Source: a virus. From it: DNA of 24,504 nt. Under the pieces are notes generated by a model. That model made no database searches. It worked only from the letters and a program-made list of their open reading frames with translations, and had not been told where the DNA came from. Both the position numbers and the translations under genes were made by a program. The stretch covers positions 1 to 24,504 of the IMG/VR virus record IMGVR_UViG_3300011114_000573. One strand, written 5' to 3'. Below are positions 6,318 to 15,073 of the stretch, one piece after another. Numbering within the stretch: position 1 is the first letter of the stretch; every line of letters starts with the position of its first letter.

Positions 6318-9278
6318 CTACTTACCAACTCCAGTCATAGCTAATAGTCGTAACCCACTTGAACTCCCTGCTGGTGCTGTGAATACATAAGACCAGAATA
6401 AGCTAGAGTTAGCTGGTGTGCCAGTAGAAGTGTGCGAGAAGGCTGTTAAGTCATCGGTGGCAATTGCCAGACTGCCTGACCAGCTTCCTGTTACTGCTGT
6501 ACTGGTTATTGTAATTGCTGGTGTTTGGTCGGCAGCGTTCTTTCTAAATGTTAGCGTTCGTGTATTAGTAGAGCCTGGTGCAGCAGACAAGTCAGCTCGC
6601 AAAGCAATAATTGTGTGCGTTACTGCCAAAGATGATATTAAACTCTCAGTAGCGTTCCAAGCATCATAGCTAGATGAATATGTAGTACCAGATACATTTG
6701 CACTATCACCACCAAAGACTATTCCATTACCTGCTGTGTTTGATTGGTACTCGCACGATATAGCAACCCTTAGGGCAGCACTTGGAGCTGTACCAGCACT
6801 AGGTACAATTTTCCAATAAAGTGTATCGGCACTAGCTGGTGTAGTTCCTGTTACAGCCACCGTACTAGCACTGGTATTAAATGCATTAGAGCTATCAAGC
6901 ACCATTGAAATAGCTGTATCAACACCACCTTTAACCAAAGTAACAGTATAAGTGCCAGCACCAGTCAGCGTACCATCTAGCAATTTACAGTAAGCAGTTT
7001 TAATCGTACCGCTATCATTAGGCATTGTAGATGTTGCTGGTCCAGCCGATGTGCTAAGACCAGCAGCTTCTTGTACTCCATTATACCTAGTAGCTGTGGT
7101 ACTAAGGGCTGTGATTGAGCTTGCATACCAAGCCTGATTTGCACTTGTTACTGCTAATCGCCATTTGTTACCAGTAGAGCTGGCTGGTGTGCCAGTCGGT
7201 AAGTTTTGAATATACAAGTTAGTTCCAGCATCAAAATTGATTGCTTGTGTTGTATTAGTAGCTGTTACTGCTGCACCAGTTATTGTTGCTGGTATATTTC
7301 CAGAAACAGACATTTCTCTGGCAGTAACACCACCAGGTGCTGTCGTTACATCAAATCGTAGGTTAGAGTAGGCTGCGACACTTGGTGAAACGATAGCTTG
7401 ATTAGCTGCGGTTGTTCCCCAAGCAGTAGCCGAGCCACCGTCCATTGGCATATACCTAGCAGTAGCCGCCATAGCTTGAGAGTTGCCCATCATTACAGGC
7501 CATTGATAACCTGTTATTCCATAAAGTGAATAAAGCCTAGTAGTTTCTGTGGTAAATGAGTCCATATTCACAGGCAAAGTACCAGTATAAGCGTAGGACA
7601 ATGAATAAGATGTACCAGTTATTGTGTCGTAATATAAAGAGCCAGCACTATAAATTCCTAAAGTATTGAGTGAGTAAGCAATCCTATAACCTGCTGCTGG
7701 CAAGTTTGGAAAAGATGAAAAGAAGTTTGCGGCAGGAACACCAGAAACTGCTAAAGAAGTGTACATTAAAGAGCCAGAGCTATCATAAATACCAGCTACA
7801 TTAGCACTACCACCGCCATTAACAGTACCCACTACGGCAGCCAGATTACCAGTGGCAGTTAAAGTTGCATCTGAAGCTAAAACTACATTTCCAGAAGCTA
7901 CAAAAGAAGCACCAGTAGTTGTATAGCCAAAGGTAGGGTCAATCACTATTGGGTAAGTGGCATTGTCTATAAAATCTTGGGGTATAGTAATGCGCATTTC
8001 AGTATCTATATCTATATCACCCCAGACTTCCCAGCCAGTCGCATCTTTTATGATTGGTCGATATATATGGAACGCTTTGCCAGCCTTGTACTCATTGTTC
8101 TGCTTACTTTCGTGGTATACAGCATACGAACCTGTTACTCTAGGGCTTTGAAACTCAGTCTTTACTTTGTCATCAGGTATTGCTGGTTGTTTGCCAAATA
8201 TCAATCCTTTAGTTTCAATCGACATTGTATAGACATTGGTATCAGGCTTAGTAGCTAGAGTAATATCAAACTCAAAGCCATTCTCATTTTGCTCTGATGC
8301 AGTCAATCGCCAGACATCATCTCTCTTGCCATTTACAATCCAATTCTCGTTATTATGTGCTATTTCTATCTCAGCAATCTTAGCTTCTTCGGCTAGGGTA
8401 AATACTCTCGGCACTAATGGCAGTCCATACAATTCAGCATAGCGTTCTATAATCTCTGCAACAATAGTATCTGGTAGTGTATCTGGTAGCCCATAAGCAT
8501 ATTGGTCGCTTCGAGGTACAGCATTGGGTTTGTTAGAGTACGCCAATGCACCATTATAATCGTGTCCAAGATTTAGATAGGCGTAATACTGCCCACTAAA
8601 AAACCCAGTAGAGAAAAACTTAACATCTTTATCGCCATCTTTATAATATAATTTATATGTATGTTCTTTATGATAAGCCTCTATTCCATATCTTGCTAAT
8701 ACCTCTTTAATAGCAGTAATAGTAAAGTTATGTATCTTGTCCGTGTCATCTTCTTTATTGTAATGGACTTCTATTAGTATCAGTTTGTTGTCCATTGTCA
8801 TTGGGTCGTTCCAGTCAGTACCAGACAATCGTACTTCAGGTATATCTAGCTTGCTTCGGTCTAAAAACTCGTTGGCATTATAAAAGCCATAGTACATCAT
8901 CGCCCTTTGATTTGAGGAATATATATGTATTGTATGACCCCATTTGAAGTATCTATCAACTTCATAACCAGCAGCAATTCTCTGTGGGCTTATCTCGCCT
9001 TCGTCTATTAGTGATATGTAGGTGTCTGGTGTAGTAGTGCTAACAAGTGGCTCAAAGCTGGCAGATACATCGCCCTGTTCCCATATGGCCTTATCGCCAT
9101 CTAGTGTCATCGTGTGGGCTGTTTCATCGTAAATAACACCAACCGATAAATTGACTTCATTGTCCCAGCCCTTAATCTTTACTCTAGGCAGGGCTTCTGG
9201 TTGCTTTTCATCACCAACAACAGTTTCCAAATGCCCTACTGGGTCAGCCGAGTATGTTGTATCGTCTATTGGGTTCAT
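6318..9278 (-). CDS. Large tail-fibre/adsorption protein with unrecognised N-terminal domain
   Basis: A 986-aa protein with two different halves. Residues about 1-440 are charged and mixed alpha/beta, rich in Tyr, Asp and Lys, ending in a segment of the type TYPIVIDPTFGYTTTG (about 436-452), which in many phage surface proteins marks the junction to the distal part. Residues about 450-986 are Ser/Thr/Ala/Gly-rich with repeated beta-strand patterns and pseudo-repeats (for example DTLYWKIVPSAGTAPSAALR versus NSSLFWSYVFTAPAGSSSGL), typical of fibre shafts and carbohydrate-facing domains. A receptor-binding or fibre role is inferred. The N-terminal domain was not recognised. AAGGGG lies a few bases upstream of the ATG. 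It follows the 662-aa fibre-like gene by 12 bases in the same transcription unit. Confidence 0.6.
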   Translation of the reverse strand: MNPIDDTTYSADPVGHLETVVGDEKQPEALPRVKIKGWDNEVNLSVGVIYDETAHTMTLDGDKAIWEQGDVSASFEPLVSTTTPDTYISLIDEGEISPQRIAAGYEVDRYFKWGHTIHIYSSNQRAMMYYGFYNANEFLDRSKLDIPEVRLSGTDWNDPMTMDNKLILIEVHYNKEDDTDKIHNFTITAIKEVLARYGIEAYHKEHTYKLYYKDGDKDVKFFSTGFFSGQYYAYLNLGHDYNGALAYSNKPNAVPRSDQYAYGLPDTLPDTIVAEIIERYAELYGLPLVPRVFTLAEEAKIAEIEIAHNNENWIVNGKRDDVWRLTASEQNENGFEFDITLATKPDTNVYTMSIETKGLIFGKQPAIPDDKVKTEFQSPRVTGSYAVYHESKQNNEYKAGKAFHIYRPIIKDATGWEVWGDIDIDTEMRITIPQDFIDNATYPIVIDPTFGYTTTGASFVASGNVVLASDATLTATGNLAAVVGTVNGGGSANVAGIYDSSGSLMYTSLAVSGVPAANFFSSFPNLPAAGYRIAYSLNTLGIYSAGSLYYDTITGTSYSLSYAYTGTLPVNMDSFTTETTRLYSLYGITGYQWPVMMGNSQAMAATARYMPMDGGSATAWGTTAANQAIVSPSVAAYSNLRFDVTTAPGGVTAREMSVSGNIPATITGAAVTATNTTQAINFDAGTNLYIQNLPTGTPASSTGNKWRLAVTSANQAWYASSITALSTTATRYNGVQEAAGLSTSAGPATSTMPNDSGTIKTAYCKLLDGTLTGAGTYTVTLVKGGVDTAISMVLDSSNAFNTSASTVAVTGTTPASADTLYWKIVPSAGTAPSAALRVAISCEYQSNTAGNGIVFGGDSANVSGTTYSSSYDAWNATESLISSLAVTHTIIALRADLSAAPGSTNTRTLTFRKNAADQTPAITITSTAVTGSWSGSLAIATDDLTAFSHTSTGTPANSSLFWSYVFTAPAGSSSGLRLLAMTGVGK

Positions 9279-9290
9279 ACTACCCCTTTC

Positions 9291-11279
9291 TTAAAGATAC
9301 CAAACCATTGCTTCTAGTGCGGTAGCTGGTGCGGTATTTCCACCACCTGATGTAGCGGCAGCAATTGACCAGCCAGCGTTACTAAATGTAATACCATTAG
9401 CCATTTCTATGTTAGCAGCCGAGCCAGCAGGTATAGCGAATACCAATAGGGCAGTTGATGTACCAACAGTAACTGAAGCAGCAGCGATATTATAAACCAT
9501 TACATAGCTAGTAACGGCATTAGGATTAAATATGTAATAACCATACAATTTGCCAGCAGTAGCCTTAATAACCTGTGCTGTTGCTGTAAGTGCGGTATAT
9601 GTATCGCCAGAGGTAAAGTTAGCAACGCTTAATCCACCTGCGGTATGTGGCTGTACAGTTACTATCATTTTGCGGTCTAGTGTCATACGAGCTGCACCAG
9701 CATCGCCCTCATCTACGCTATCGGTGGCAGTTTCATCAGCTAAAAAGCCTGCTGGCCGTACTTTAGTTGTAGCAATAGTGAAAGCAGCGTCATCTGCAAC
9801 TAATTGACTATCTTGTACTGCGAAAGTACCAGCATTGGTTACAGGTACGGAGTCATCTGTTGCAATAGTAACTCTTTGGACAGTTGCACCTCTCGCACCA
9901 GTTCCAAAAGCAGGTGCAACACCATTGACTGTCAGAACATCTACATCACCGATATTGTTTGTGCCTGCTGGTAATGCACTAGCAATGTTCTTAACACTAA
10001 CACCAGTGGTATCACCCCTTAGTCTATCCCAAGTACTTCCGTTATAAACATACCCATTAGATGCTGTTTCAAGAACACCTTTTGCGTGAGCTGTTTGTGC
10101 ATCAGCGTTCAAGCCTTGTTGTTTTAATCTGTCCCAGACTGTATTAGTGCCGTCCCAGCCCATTAAGAAGCTACCTACGGCTGGTACAGTTGGATTGGCT
10201 GTTGTATCTGCTAGTGCTGCGGCTGCTGGTAGCTCAGTGTCGGCAGTAACTGTTCCAGAAGTTACTACTACATTGTGTCCATCTGGTAATTGCTTCGCTG
10301 AAGTTGCTGCACCAGTCGGTAGTGATACTGTGCCTGATATGTTATTTACATTGAGCTTGCCTGTGCTATCGCCAGACAATGATTGTATGTTAGTTCCATC
10401 ATCAACCATAGCGATTGTACCTGTGGCTGTACCTCTGGCTGCACCATCAGCGTATTGTGTTCCACCACCGCCACCACCACCACCACCAGTTGTAGGTAGA
10501 TTTCCACTAGCATCTAATTGTACCTGTATGGCTACTCCATTTATGTCCTTAAAAGGTAAAACATAGTTTGGTACAGGAAAAGTCATATTATCTATTGACC
10601 CTTTAACACCTGCTAATGCTTCTATAACTGCTGTGTCATCTTGTTCTGGTAAAGTAACTATATTATCTCGTACGGCTTTTTCAAGTGATGTAATGGCTTT
10701 TTCAAACTTAGTAGTATCTATCATTACTTTTGGTGCTGCAACATTTATAACAGGCGTTTTATCATCTACAGACAGTAAGTCTTTTATATCATTTAATACA
10801 TTTGTGTAGTCAATATCAGTATCACTTGTTTCATTATCTACTAAGGATTGAATTGAACTTGAAAGTTTATTAAGAGATTCAGGTAGAACGTTTAATTTAG
10901 AGGACTTAAAATCACTTCCTGCTTTAGCAATAGAAGTTAATAAATCTGATACATCTTTAGCGGCTTGTAATAGTTGTGGGTCTTTACTGACGACTGTCGC
11001 AACAACTAAGTTATTTAGTGCAGTTGCTACTTCGTTTTGTGAGTTAGTTACTGCTTGTATTATATCTTTTCCAGCAGTAGCAACGGACTGATTAACTTCT
11101 TTAGTGGCTTTTTCGGTCTTTTGGGCAGCATCTCTTACAGTACCAGCAACTACACCAGCACTACCTGTTACAGCACTAACTACTAATCCTGCGTTGTCTT
11201 TTTGTAATTCTTTAGCAGACTGTTCATCTACTTTTTTCTTTTGTTCAGTGTTGTAGGCGTTTATTTTTTCTTGGTCCAT
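9291..11279 (-). CDS. Tail-fibre-like protein with coiled-coil stalk and glycine linker
   Basis: A 662-aa protein. Residues 1-190 are strongly helical (Lys/Glu/Gln/Ala) with heptad-like coiled coil. A short region follows, and about nine consecutive glycines start near residue 265. The beta-rich C-terminal half carries motifs frequent in phage fibre and virion surface proteins: NGSTWDRLRGD near 415-425, two copies of a W-D-x-L/R-L context, TLDRKMIVTVQPHTAGGLS near 540-560 and LYGYYIFNP near 588-596. The plan is stalk, flexible linker, receptor-facing head. It is a plausible fibre because it lies next to the 986-aa fibre-like protein. It has AGGA ten bases before ATG and is the first gene after a TAACTGGGC promoter. 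Confidence 0.65.
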   Translation of the reverse strand: MDQEKINAYNTEQKKKVDEQSAKELQKDNAGLVVSAVTGSAGVVAGTVRDAAQKTEKATKEVNQSVATAGKDIIQAVTNSQNEVATALNNLVVATVVSKDPQLLQAAKDVSDLLTSIAKAGSDFKSSKLNVLPESLNKLSSSIQSLVDNETSDTDIDYTNVLNDIKDLLSVDDKTPVINVAAPKVMIDTTKFEKAITSLEKAVRDNIVTLPEQDDTAVIEALAGVKGSIDNMTFPVPNYVLPFKDINGVAIQVQLDASGNLPTTGGGGGGGGGTQYADGAARGTATGTIAMVDDGTNIQSLSGDSTGKLNVNNISGTVSLPTGAATSAKQLPDGHNVVVTSGTVTADTELPAAAALADTTANPTVPAVGSFLMGWDGTNTVWDRLKQQGLNADAQTAHAKGVLETASNGYVYNGSTWDRLRGDTTGVSVKNIASALPAGTNNIGDVDVLTVNGVAPAFGTGARGATVQRVTIATDDSVPVTNAGTFAVQDSQLVADDAAFTIATTKVRPAGFLADETATDSVDEGDAGAARMTLDRKMIVTVQPHTAGGLSVANFTSGDTYTALTATAQVIKATAGKLYGYYIFNPNAVTSYVMVYNIAAASVTVGTSTALLVFAIPAGSAANIEMANGITFSNAGWSIAAATSGGGNTAPATALEAMVWYL
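10461..10487 (-). repeat. GGT/GGC/GGA microsatellite encoding a polyglycine linker
   Basis: Nine consecutive glycine codons, mostly GGT, inside the 662-aa fibre-like gene. They separate the coiled-coil half from the beta-rich half. Such trinucleotide runs are prone to slipped-strand length change in whole codons, which would alter linker length without breaking the frame. Confidence 0.7.
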
Positions 11280-11291
11280 TTATAATCCTAA

Positions 11292-11311
11292 GCCCAGTTA
11301 TGTTGATTATA
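11292..11311 (-). promoter_or_regulatory. Promoter with TAACTGGGC start element (fibre unit)
   Basis: On the minus strand, a perfect TATAAT (11311-11306) is followed by five bases and TAACTGGGC (11300-11292), then AGGA and the ATG of the 662-aa fibre gene. The -10 box overlaps the stop of the upstream glycosyltransferase-like gene, and the -35 region, which is weak, lies inside that gene. Confidence 0.7.
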
Positions 11312-12008
11312 TACTATTAAGTGTCTTTATTATACCATTATCGCATCGAACAATTTTCTTCTCACTATTATCATTGTATTTTATAGCGTTTGTATTGCTG
11401 CCGCCAGATATAGTTTCGTGTCGTTCATGGTATTGGTGTGTGGCACGAATATCATCTCTCACTTCAAAAGGCAACTTTGCTCGTTTCCAGCGTTCGCCAA
11501 AATCATTGTCCTCGTAAGCATAGCCCTTCATAAAGTCTTCGTCCCAACCATTTATTTTTAATATATCTTCTTTCCTGAACATAGCAAGGAAATACATAGC
11601 AGGTGTTTCACCTCTAAATGTAGTGCTGACCAATACACTTAAGTTACTGTTTATGTCTTGGTCATCTACGGAGCAGACAATGTTCTTGTCTAACAAATCG
11701 CTGAGTTGTTCCAGTACCTCTGTTGTAGGTTTAACTTCTGGGCTTGTGATTATGATGTTATCGTACTTAGACTCTCTAACACCTATGTTAAACGCTTTAC
11801 TGGGGTTGAATCCGATACTGTGTTTATAGGGAATAATTCGTACATCTTTCATCAACTTATTATCATCTAAATAACGCCCTATTTGTAACTCACTTCTAGT
11901 AGGAATAATAAACTCTTTAACCTGTGGCATTTCATCATAGATTAGTTTAGTTACTTTGAACTGCTCTAACCTATTTGTGTCCATTGGCATAATTATTGAG
12001 AAAGACAT
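11307..12008 (-). CDS. GT-A glycosyltransferase-like protein, last gene of sugar cassette
   Basis: A 233-aa protein with a GT-A-like beginning (SFSIIMPMDT), a typical sugar-nucleotide-transferase helix near 63-77 (IGFNPSKAFNIGV) and, at 154-174, the pattern GWDEDF-x-x-x-YAYEDNDFGERW. That pattern is characteristic of the acceptor-side region of GT7/GT27-type galactosaminyl- or galactosyltransferases. The position where a metal-binding DxD would be expected (about 86-92) reads TSPEV, so metal-dependent activity is uncertain. The ATG overlaps the upstream TAA (TAATG), with a strong GAGGAG five bases before it. It closes the sugar operon and is directly followed by the fibre promoter. Sugar specificity cannot be told. 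Confidence 0.6.
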   Translation of the reverse strand: MSFSIIMPMDTNRLEQFKVTKLIYDEMPQVKEFIIPTRSELQIGRYLDDNKLMKDVRIIPYKHSIGFNPSKAFNIGVRESKYDNIIITSPEVKPTTEVLEQLSDLLDKNIVCSVDDQDINSNLSVLVSTTFRGETPAMYFLAMFRKEDILKINGWDEDFMKGYAYEDNDFGERWKRAKLPFEVRDDIRATHQYHERHETISGGSNTNAIKYNDNSEKKIVRCDNGIIKTLNSI

Positions 12009-12376
12009 TATAACTCCTCTGCAAATGTATCTACATCTTTTTTATTAAATTGCTCATCACACCATATCATACAAATACAACCATCGTCAGTAGCAGTAAT
12101 TCTATGTGTATGGTTGGGTGGAATAGTAGCAGTCATTGGCTTGAACCCTGAAAGTTGAGCACTCATCACGTCGCCAGTCTGTCTGTTCTTTGAGTCTATT
12201 GTTGCAGAACCATACATAACTAGGAAATGCTCTGTTTTTCGTTGGTGGTAGTGATTGCCTCTAGTTTCAGTAGGGTTGATTATGATATACGAAACTTGTC
12301 CGTCGTTCGGTAACTTAAACGCTTCTATGAAAGAACCTCTGGTGTCTTTTTTAACTTCTAGTGGAGATAGTTTCAT
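12008..12376 (-). CDS. Stand-alone cupin similar to the C-terminal domain of CapF/FnlB
   Basis: A 122-aa single-domain cupin. Counted from the upstream GTG at 12385, it has D14-T-R-G-S-F, then TRGNHYH with His45 and His47, Glu52, and IPPNHTH with His94. These give the HxH(x4)E...H metal site. The pattern (RGxFxE, GQxS, TRGNHYHxxKxExFLV, IPPxxTHxI, W-x-x-E-x-F...DT) matches, from memory, the cupin half of CapF/WbjC/FnlB, the bifunctional enzyme of UDP-L-FucNAc synthesis. There the cupin epimerises C3 of the 4-keto intermediate before an N-terminal reductase acts. That reductase domain is absent here. A WxcM-type sugar isomerase is the alternative. I chose the ATG at 12376, whose ATGA overlaps the previous stop; GTG at 12385 is possible. 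Confidence 0.7.
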   Translation of the reverse strand: MKLSPLEVKKDTRGSFIEAFKLPNDGQVSYIIINPTETRGNHYHQRKTEHFLVMYGSATIDSKNRQTGDVMSAQLSGFKPMTATIPPNHTHRITATDDGCICMIWCDEQFNKKDVDTFAEEL

Positions 12377-13470
12377 TTTTGCCACACATACTTATTAACA
12401 TACGGAGTGTAGCCTAAAACTACTTTTAGAACTCTGTCAGAACAGTTATCTACGTTATACCCATCAGGAATAGTGGTAGGGGTTTCTATAATTTCTAGGC
12501 AACTTAAGATATTCTCTTTATTAACCCCTGTCATCAGGATAGAGCCAGCGTCAGTAGCTTCAGCTCGTTCGTGGGCATTTCTAATAGTTATAGCAGGGAA
12601 ACCTAGTATTGCTGATTCTTCTGCAATAGTACCAGAGTCAGAGATTACGCACTTAGCGTTCATTTGTAGTTTATTGTAGTCCAAGTAGCCTAGTGGTTCT
12701 ACAAACTTAACTCTTTTGTCTAATCTTATGCCTTCTAGTTTTTTTCTAAGTCGTGGGTGGGTTGAAACAATTACAGGCAATTCGTACTTCTTGGCAATAG
12801 CGTCTAGTGTGTCTAGTAAAATAGTTAGATTCTCTGGTATCTCGGTATTTTCATCTCTGTGTAAACTGACTAGAAAGTAGGAAACTAAAGCAGTTTTAAG
12901 ACCCATATCTTCTAGCACAGAACTTGCTTTTATCTTGTCTATATGTTTATTAAACACTTCTTTCATTGGACTACCCATTATGAATAGTCGGTCTTTAGCT
13001 ATACCCTCATCTCTTAGGTACAGTCGTTGTCCCTGCGTGTAAACCAGATTTACGTCAGATATGTGGTCCATTATTCTACGGTTTATTTCCTCTGGAACAT
13101 TGTCGTCAAAACACCTGTTGCCTGCTTCTAGGTGAAACAGTGGTATCTTCATCCTTTTAGCGATAATGCCACTCAAAGCTGAGTTAGTATCACCAAGTAT
13201 AACTACTGCGTCAGGTTCGTATAGTTTAAGCATCTTCTCTACTTCAAACATTATATTACCAACTGTTTCGGCTAAACTGTCTCCCTTGGTGTCAAGAATA
13301 TGGTCTGGGTGGCGTAAGTCTAGGTCTTTATAGAATATCTCATTTAACGTGTAGTCATAATTCTGACCAGTGTGTATAAAGGTATGCTCGGTGTGTTTGT
13401 CCAGCTTCTTGATTATCTCGGACATCTTTATTATTTCTGGGCGAGTACCCACGATTGACATAATTTTCAC
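12373..13470 (-). CDS. UDP-sugar 2-epimerase, CapG/FnlC (WecB superfamily)
   Basis: A 365-aa protein of full family length. Conserved blocks include VGTRPEIIK (7-15), HTGQNYD (33-39), LGDTNSAL (92-99), HLEAGNRC (113-120), SLHRDEN (202-208) and SDSGTIAEES (277-286), as in UDP-GlcNAc 2-epimerases. The C-terminal Tyr-Thr-x-Tyr-Val-Asn-Lys-x-Val-Trp ending and the GNRCFD variant fit the WbjD/CapG/FnlC branch, which converts UDP-L-PneNAc to UDP-L-FucNAc, better than WecB itself. It works in the cytoplasm on nucleotide sugars. The start is GTG (GTGA overlap with the upstream stop) with AAGGA six bases before it. The neighbouring CapE-like and cupin genes support the L-FucNAc assignment. Confidence 0.8.
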   Translation of the reverse strand: MKIMSIVGTRPEIIKMSEIIKKLDKHTEHTFIHTGQNYDYTLNEIFYKDLDLRHPDHILDTKGDSLAETVGNIMFEVEKMLKLYEPDAVVILGDTNSALSGIIAKRMKIPLFHLEAGNRCFDDNVPEEINRRIMDHISDVNLVYTQGQRLYLRDEGIAKDRLFIMGSPMKEVFNKHIDKIKASSVLEDMGLKTALVSYFLVSLHRDENTEIPENLTILLDTLDAIAKKYELPVIVSTHPRLRKKLEGIRLDKRVKFVEPLGYLDYNKLQMNAKCVISDSGTIAEESAILGFPAITIRNAHERAEATDAGSILMTGVNKENILSCLEIIETPTTIPDGYNVDNCSDRVLKVVLGYTPYVNKYVWQK

Positions 13471-14363
13471 AATAAATCCTTTACTGCTTTAACGTCTAAT
13501 CTACTAGTATTCTCTGAGGTAAAAGCCATAGTTTCAGCCTCAACTCCCACACTAAAATACTGGTCATAGTTCATACCCCGTGAATCAGGTTTTACTCTGT
13601 AATAAGTACCCATATCTTCTGTTCGTAACATTTCTTCTGCTGATACCAAAGTTTCGTGCATCTTCTCTCCGTGTCTTATACCAATAACTTTGTAATCTTC
13701 TGCGATAGATAGTGCAAGGGTTTCCATAGTACAAGCAGGTGCTTTTCTTACAAATAACTCACCAGGTTCTCCTTTTTCTAAAGCATACATTACTAAATCT
13801 ATTGACTCATCTAGCGACATTAAGAACCTAGTCATATTTGGGTTTGTAACAAGTAAGGGTAAACCTTGTTTGTAACGTTCTTCCCAGATAGGAATTATTG
13901 AACCTCTTGAACGCATTACATTTCCGTACCTAGTTACTAAAGCACCCTTAGAGATAGCCAACTTCTCCATCATAGCTTTAGACACACCCATAGCGTTTAT
14001 TGGATAAACAGCTTTGTCTGACGATAGGCAGACTACTCTAGCACCAGCCTTTAATCCAGCATCTATAACGTGTTCTGCACCAAGTATGTTTGTCTTGACT
14101 GCTTCAAATGGAAAGAACTCACAGCCAGGCACTTGTTTGAGAGCGGCTGCGTGGAATACACTGTCCTGTCCAGCCACAACTTCTCCAACCCTACTTCTAT
14201 CTCTTACATCACCTATCTCATATCTAACGTTGGGGTATTCTTTGCGCATTTCAAATTGTTTATTTTCGTCACGACTAAACACTGTTAGTTCGTGTTCGTC
14301 TTTGTATCGTTTGACGAAAGCATTACCAAAAGAACCAGTACCGCCTGTGATAAGTATTTTCAT
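13467..14363 (-). CDS. UDP-GlcNAc 4,6-dehydratase/5-epimerase, CapE/FnlA-like
   Basis: A 298-aa extended short-chain dehydrogenase/reductase. The NAD(P)-binding GGTGSFG lies at 7-13, HAAALKQVP at 71-79, SSDKAVYPINAMGVSK at 114-129, RYGNV at 145-149, and a C-terminal GIRHGEKMHE plus R-x-E-D-M-G-x-Y-Y-R-V. Where most family members have YxxxK, it has M125-x-x-x-K129, the substitution also known in CapE-type enzymes. The CEFFPxEAVKTN block and the C-terminal SxNTxRLDV are typical of WbjB/FnlA/CapE. At 298 aa it is somewhat shorter than the roughly 340 usual. The product would be a 4-keto-6-deoxy UDP sugar, the first step towards UDP-L-FucNAc. It has AAGGG upstream and an ATGA overlap with the preceding gene. 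Confidence 0.82.
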   Translation of the reverse strand: MKILITGGTGSFGNAFVKRYKDEHELTVFSRDENKQFEMRKEYPNVRYEIGDVRDRSRVGEVVAGQDSVFHAAALKQVPGCEFFPFEAVKTNILGAEHVIDAGLKAGARVVCLSSDKAVYPINAMGVSKAMMEKLAISKGALVTRYGNVMRSRGSIIPIWEERYKQGLPLLVTNPNMTRFLMSLDESIDLVMYALEKGEPGELFVRKAPACTMETLALSIAEDYKVIGIRHGEKMHETLVSAEEMLRTEDMGTYYRVKPDSRGMNYDQYFSVGVEAETMAFTSENTSRLDVKAVKDLL

Positions 14364-15073
14364 TTTAACCCTTCTATGTATTTTACTTGCTCATCGTAAC
14401 CACGGTCAAACATTGTCTTCTTGTAATAGTCTTTATAGTCTTTCCAGTTAGTCTTGTCTGCAAAAGTATAACTTAGTCTTTCGTCCATATGTCCTACCAG
14501 CCACCCTTCGTTTTTAATTTGCCGAGAAAACCTAGTGTCTTCTTGTAACTTACTATTAGAACCTTCCCACGGTGTTTCATCATATCTTGCCCCTGTATCC
14601 CATATTGTGCGACGTATGATATTTGGACCACCGACGCATCCAGGAAACTCTATTAACCCCATATTATTATAATACTGTGGAACTTTGTTTTCTCCACCAT
14701 CAAAATCTAATCCCAACTGTCCTAGTCGGTCTATCTCAATAAAGTATTCCTCTGCCCTAGCGTCCCACCCTTTTTCAAAGTGCATATCATTGTCTAATCT
14801 CATTAGGTGGGTGGCTTGTGGGTAATCTTTTAATCCCTCAGTCCAGCCAATGTTACAAGCTTTGCCAGGGTAGTAGTTCTTTGGATTAAGAATAAGTTTA
14901 TCTATGCGTCCTCGTTTCTTTAGACTCTGTAACGCTTTCTGTGTGCCGTCAGTAGAATTGTTATCAACAACCACTAAGTAATAGGGTGATTGTATTGTGG
15001 CAAATAAACTCCGTAGTGTTTTATTTGTATAGTCTAGGCGTTCGTAGGTGATTAGACAGATTAAAAGCTTCAT
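14360..15073 (-). CDS. Family 2 glycosyltransferase (GT-A)
   Basis: A 237-aa protein with a clear GT2 signature: an N-terminal LLICLITYERLDYTNKTL strand-helix, VVDNNSTDGT at 36-44 for nucleotide binding, the helix around PGKACNIGW (69-77), and a metal-binding D94-N-D96 in LMRLDNDMHF. A later GPNIIRR...W segment and E-D at about 178-180 fit the acceptor/catalytic-base region. No transmembrane segments are visible, so it is probably a soluble or peripheral cytoplasmic enzyme using a nucleotide sugar. It overlaps its neighbours by ATGA on both sides, with GAG-type spacing upstream. It most likely attaches a sugar made by the downstream epimerases, but donor and acceptor are unknown. Confidence 0.78.
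   Translation of the reverse strand: MKLLICLITYERLDYTNKTLRSLFATIQSPYYLVVVDNNSTDGTQKALQSLKKRGRIDKLILNPKNYYPGKACNIGWTEGLKDYPQATHLMRLDNDMHFEKGWDARAEEYFIEIDRLGQLGLDFDGGENKVPQYYNNMGLIEFPGCVGGPNIIRRTIWDTGARYDETPWEGSNSKLQEDTRFSRQIKNEGWLVGHMDERLSYTFADKTNWKDYKDYYKKTMFDRGYDEQVKYIEGLK

Noticed and set aside
10147-10566. 139-codon plus-strand ORF with a proline run
   Set aside because: It is the antisense shadow of the glycine-rich fibre-like gene; the proline run mirrors the glycine codons and there is no ribosome binding site.
14014-14451. 145-codon plus-strand ORF opposite the CapE-like gene
   Set aside because: Antisense to a gene with clear family motifs, with no promoter or ribosome binding site.
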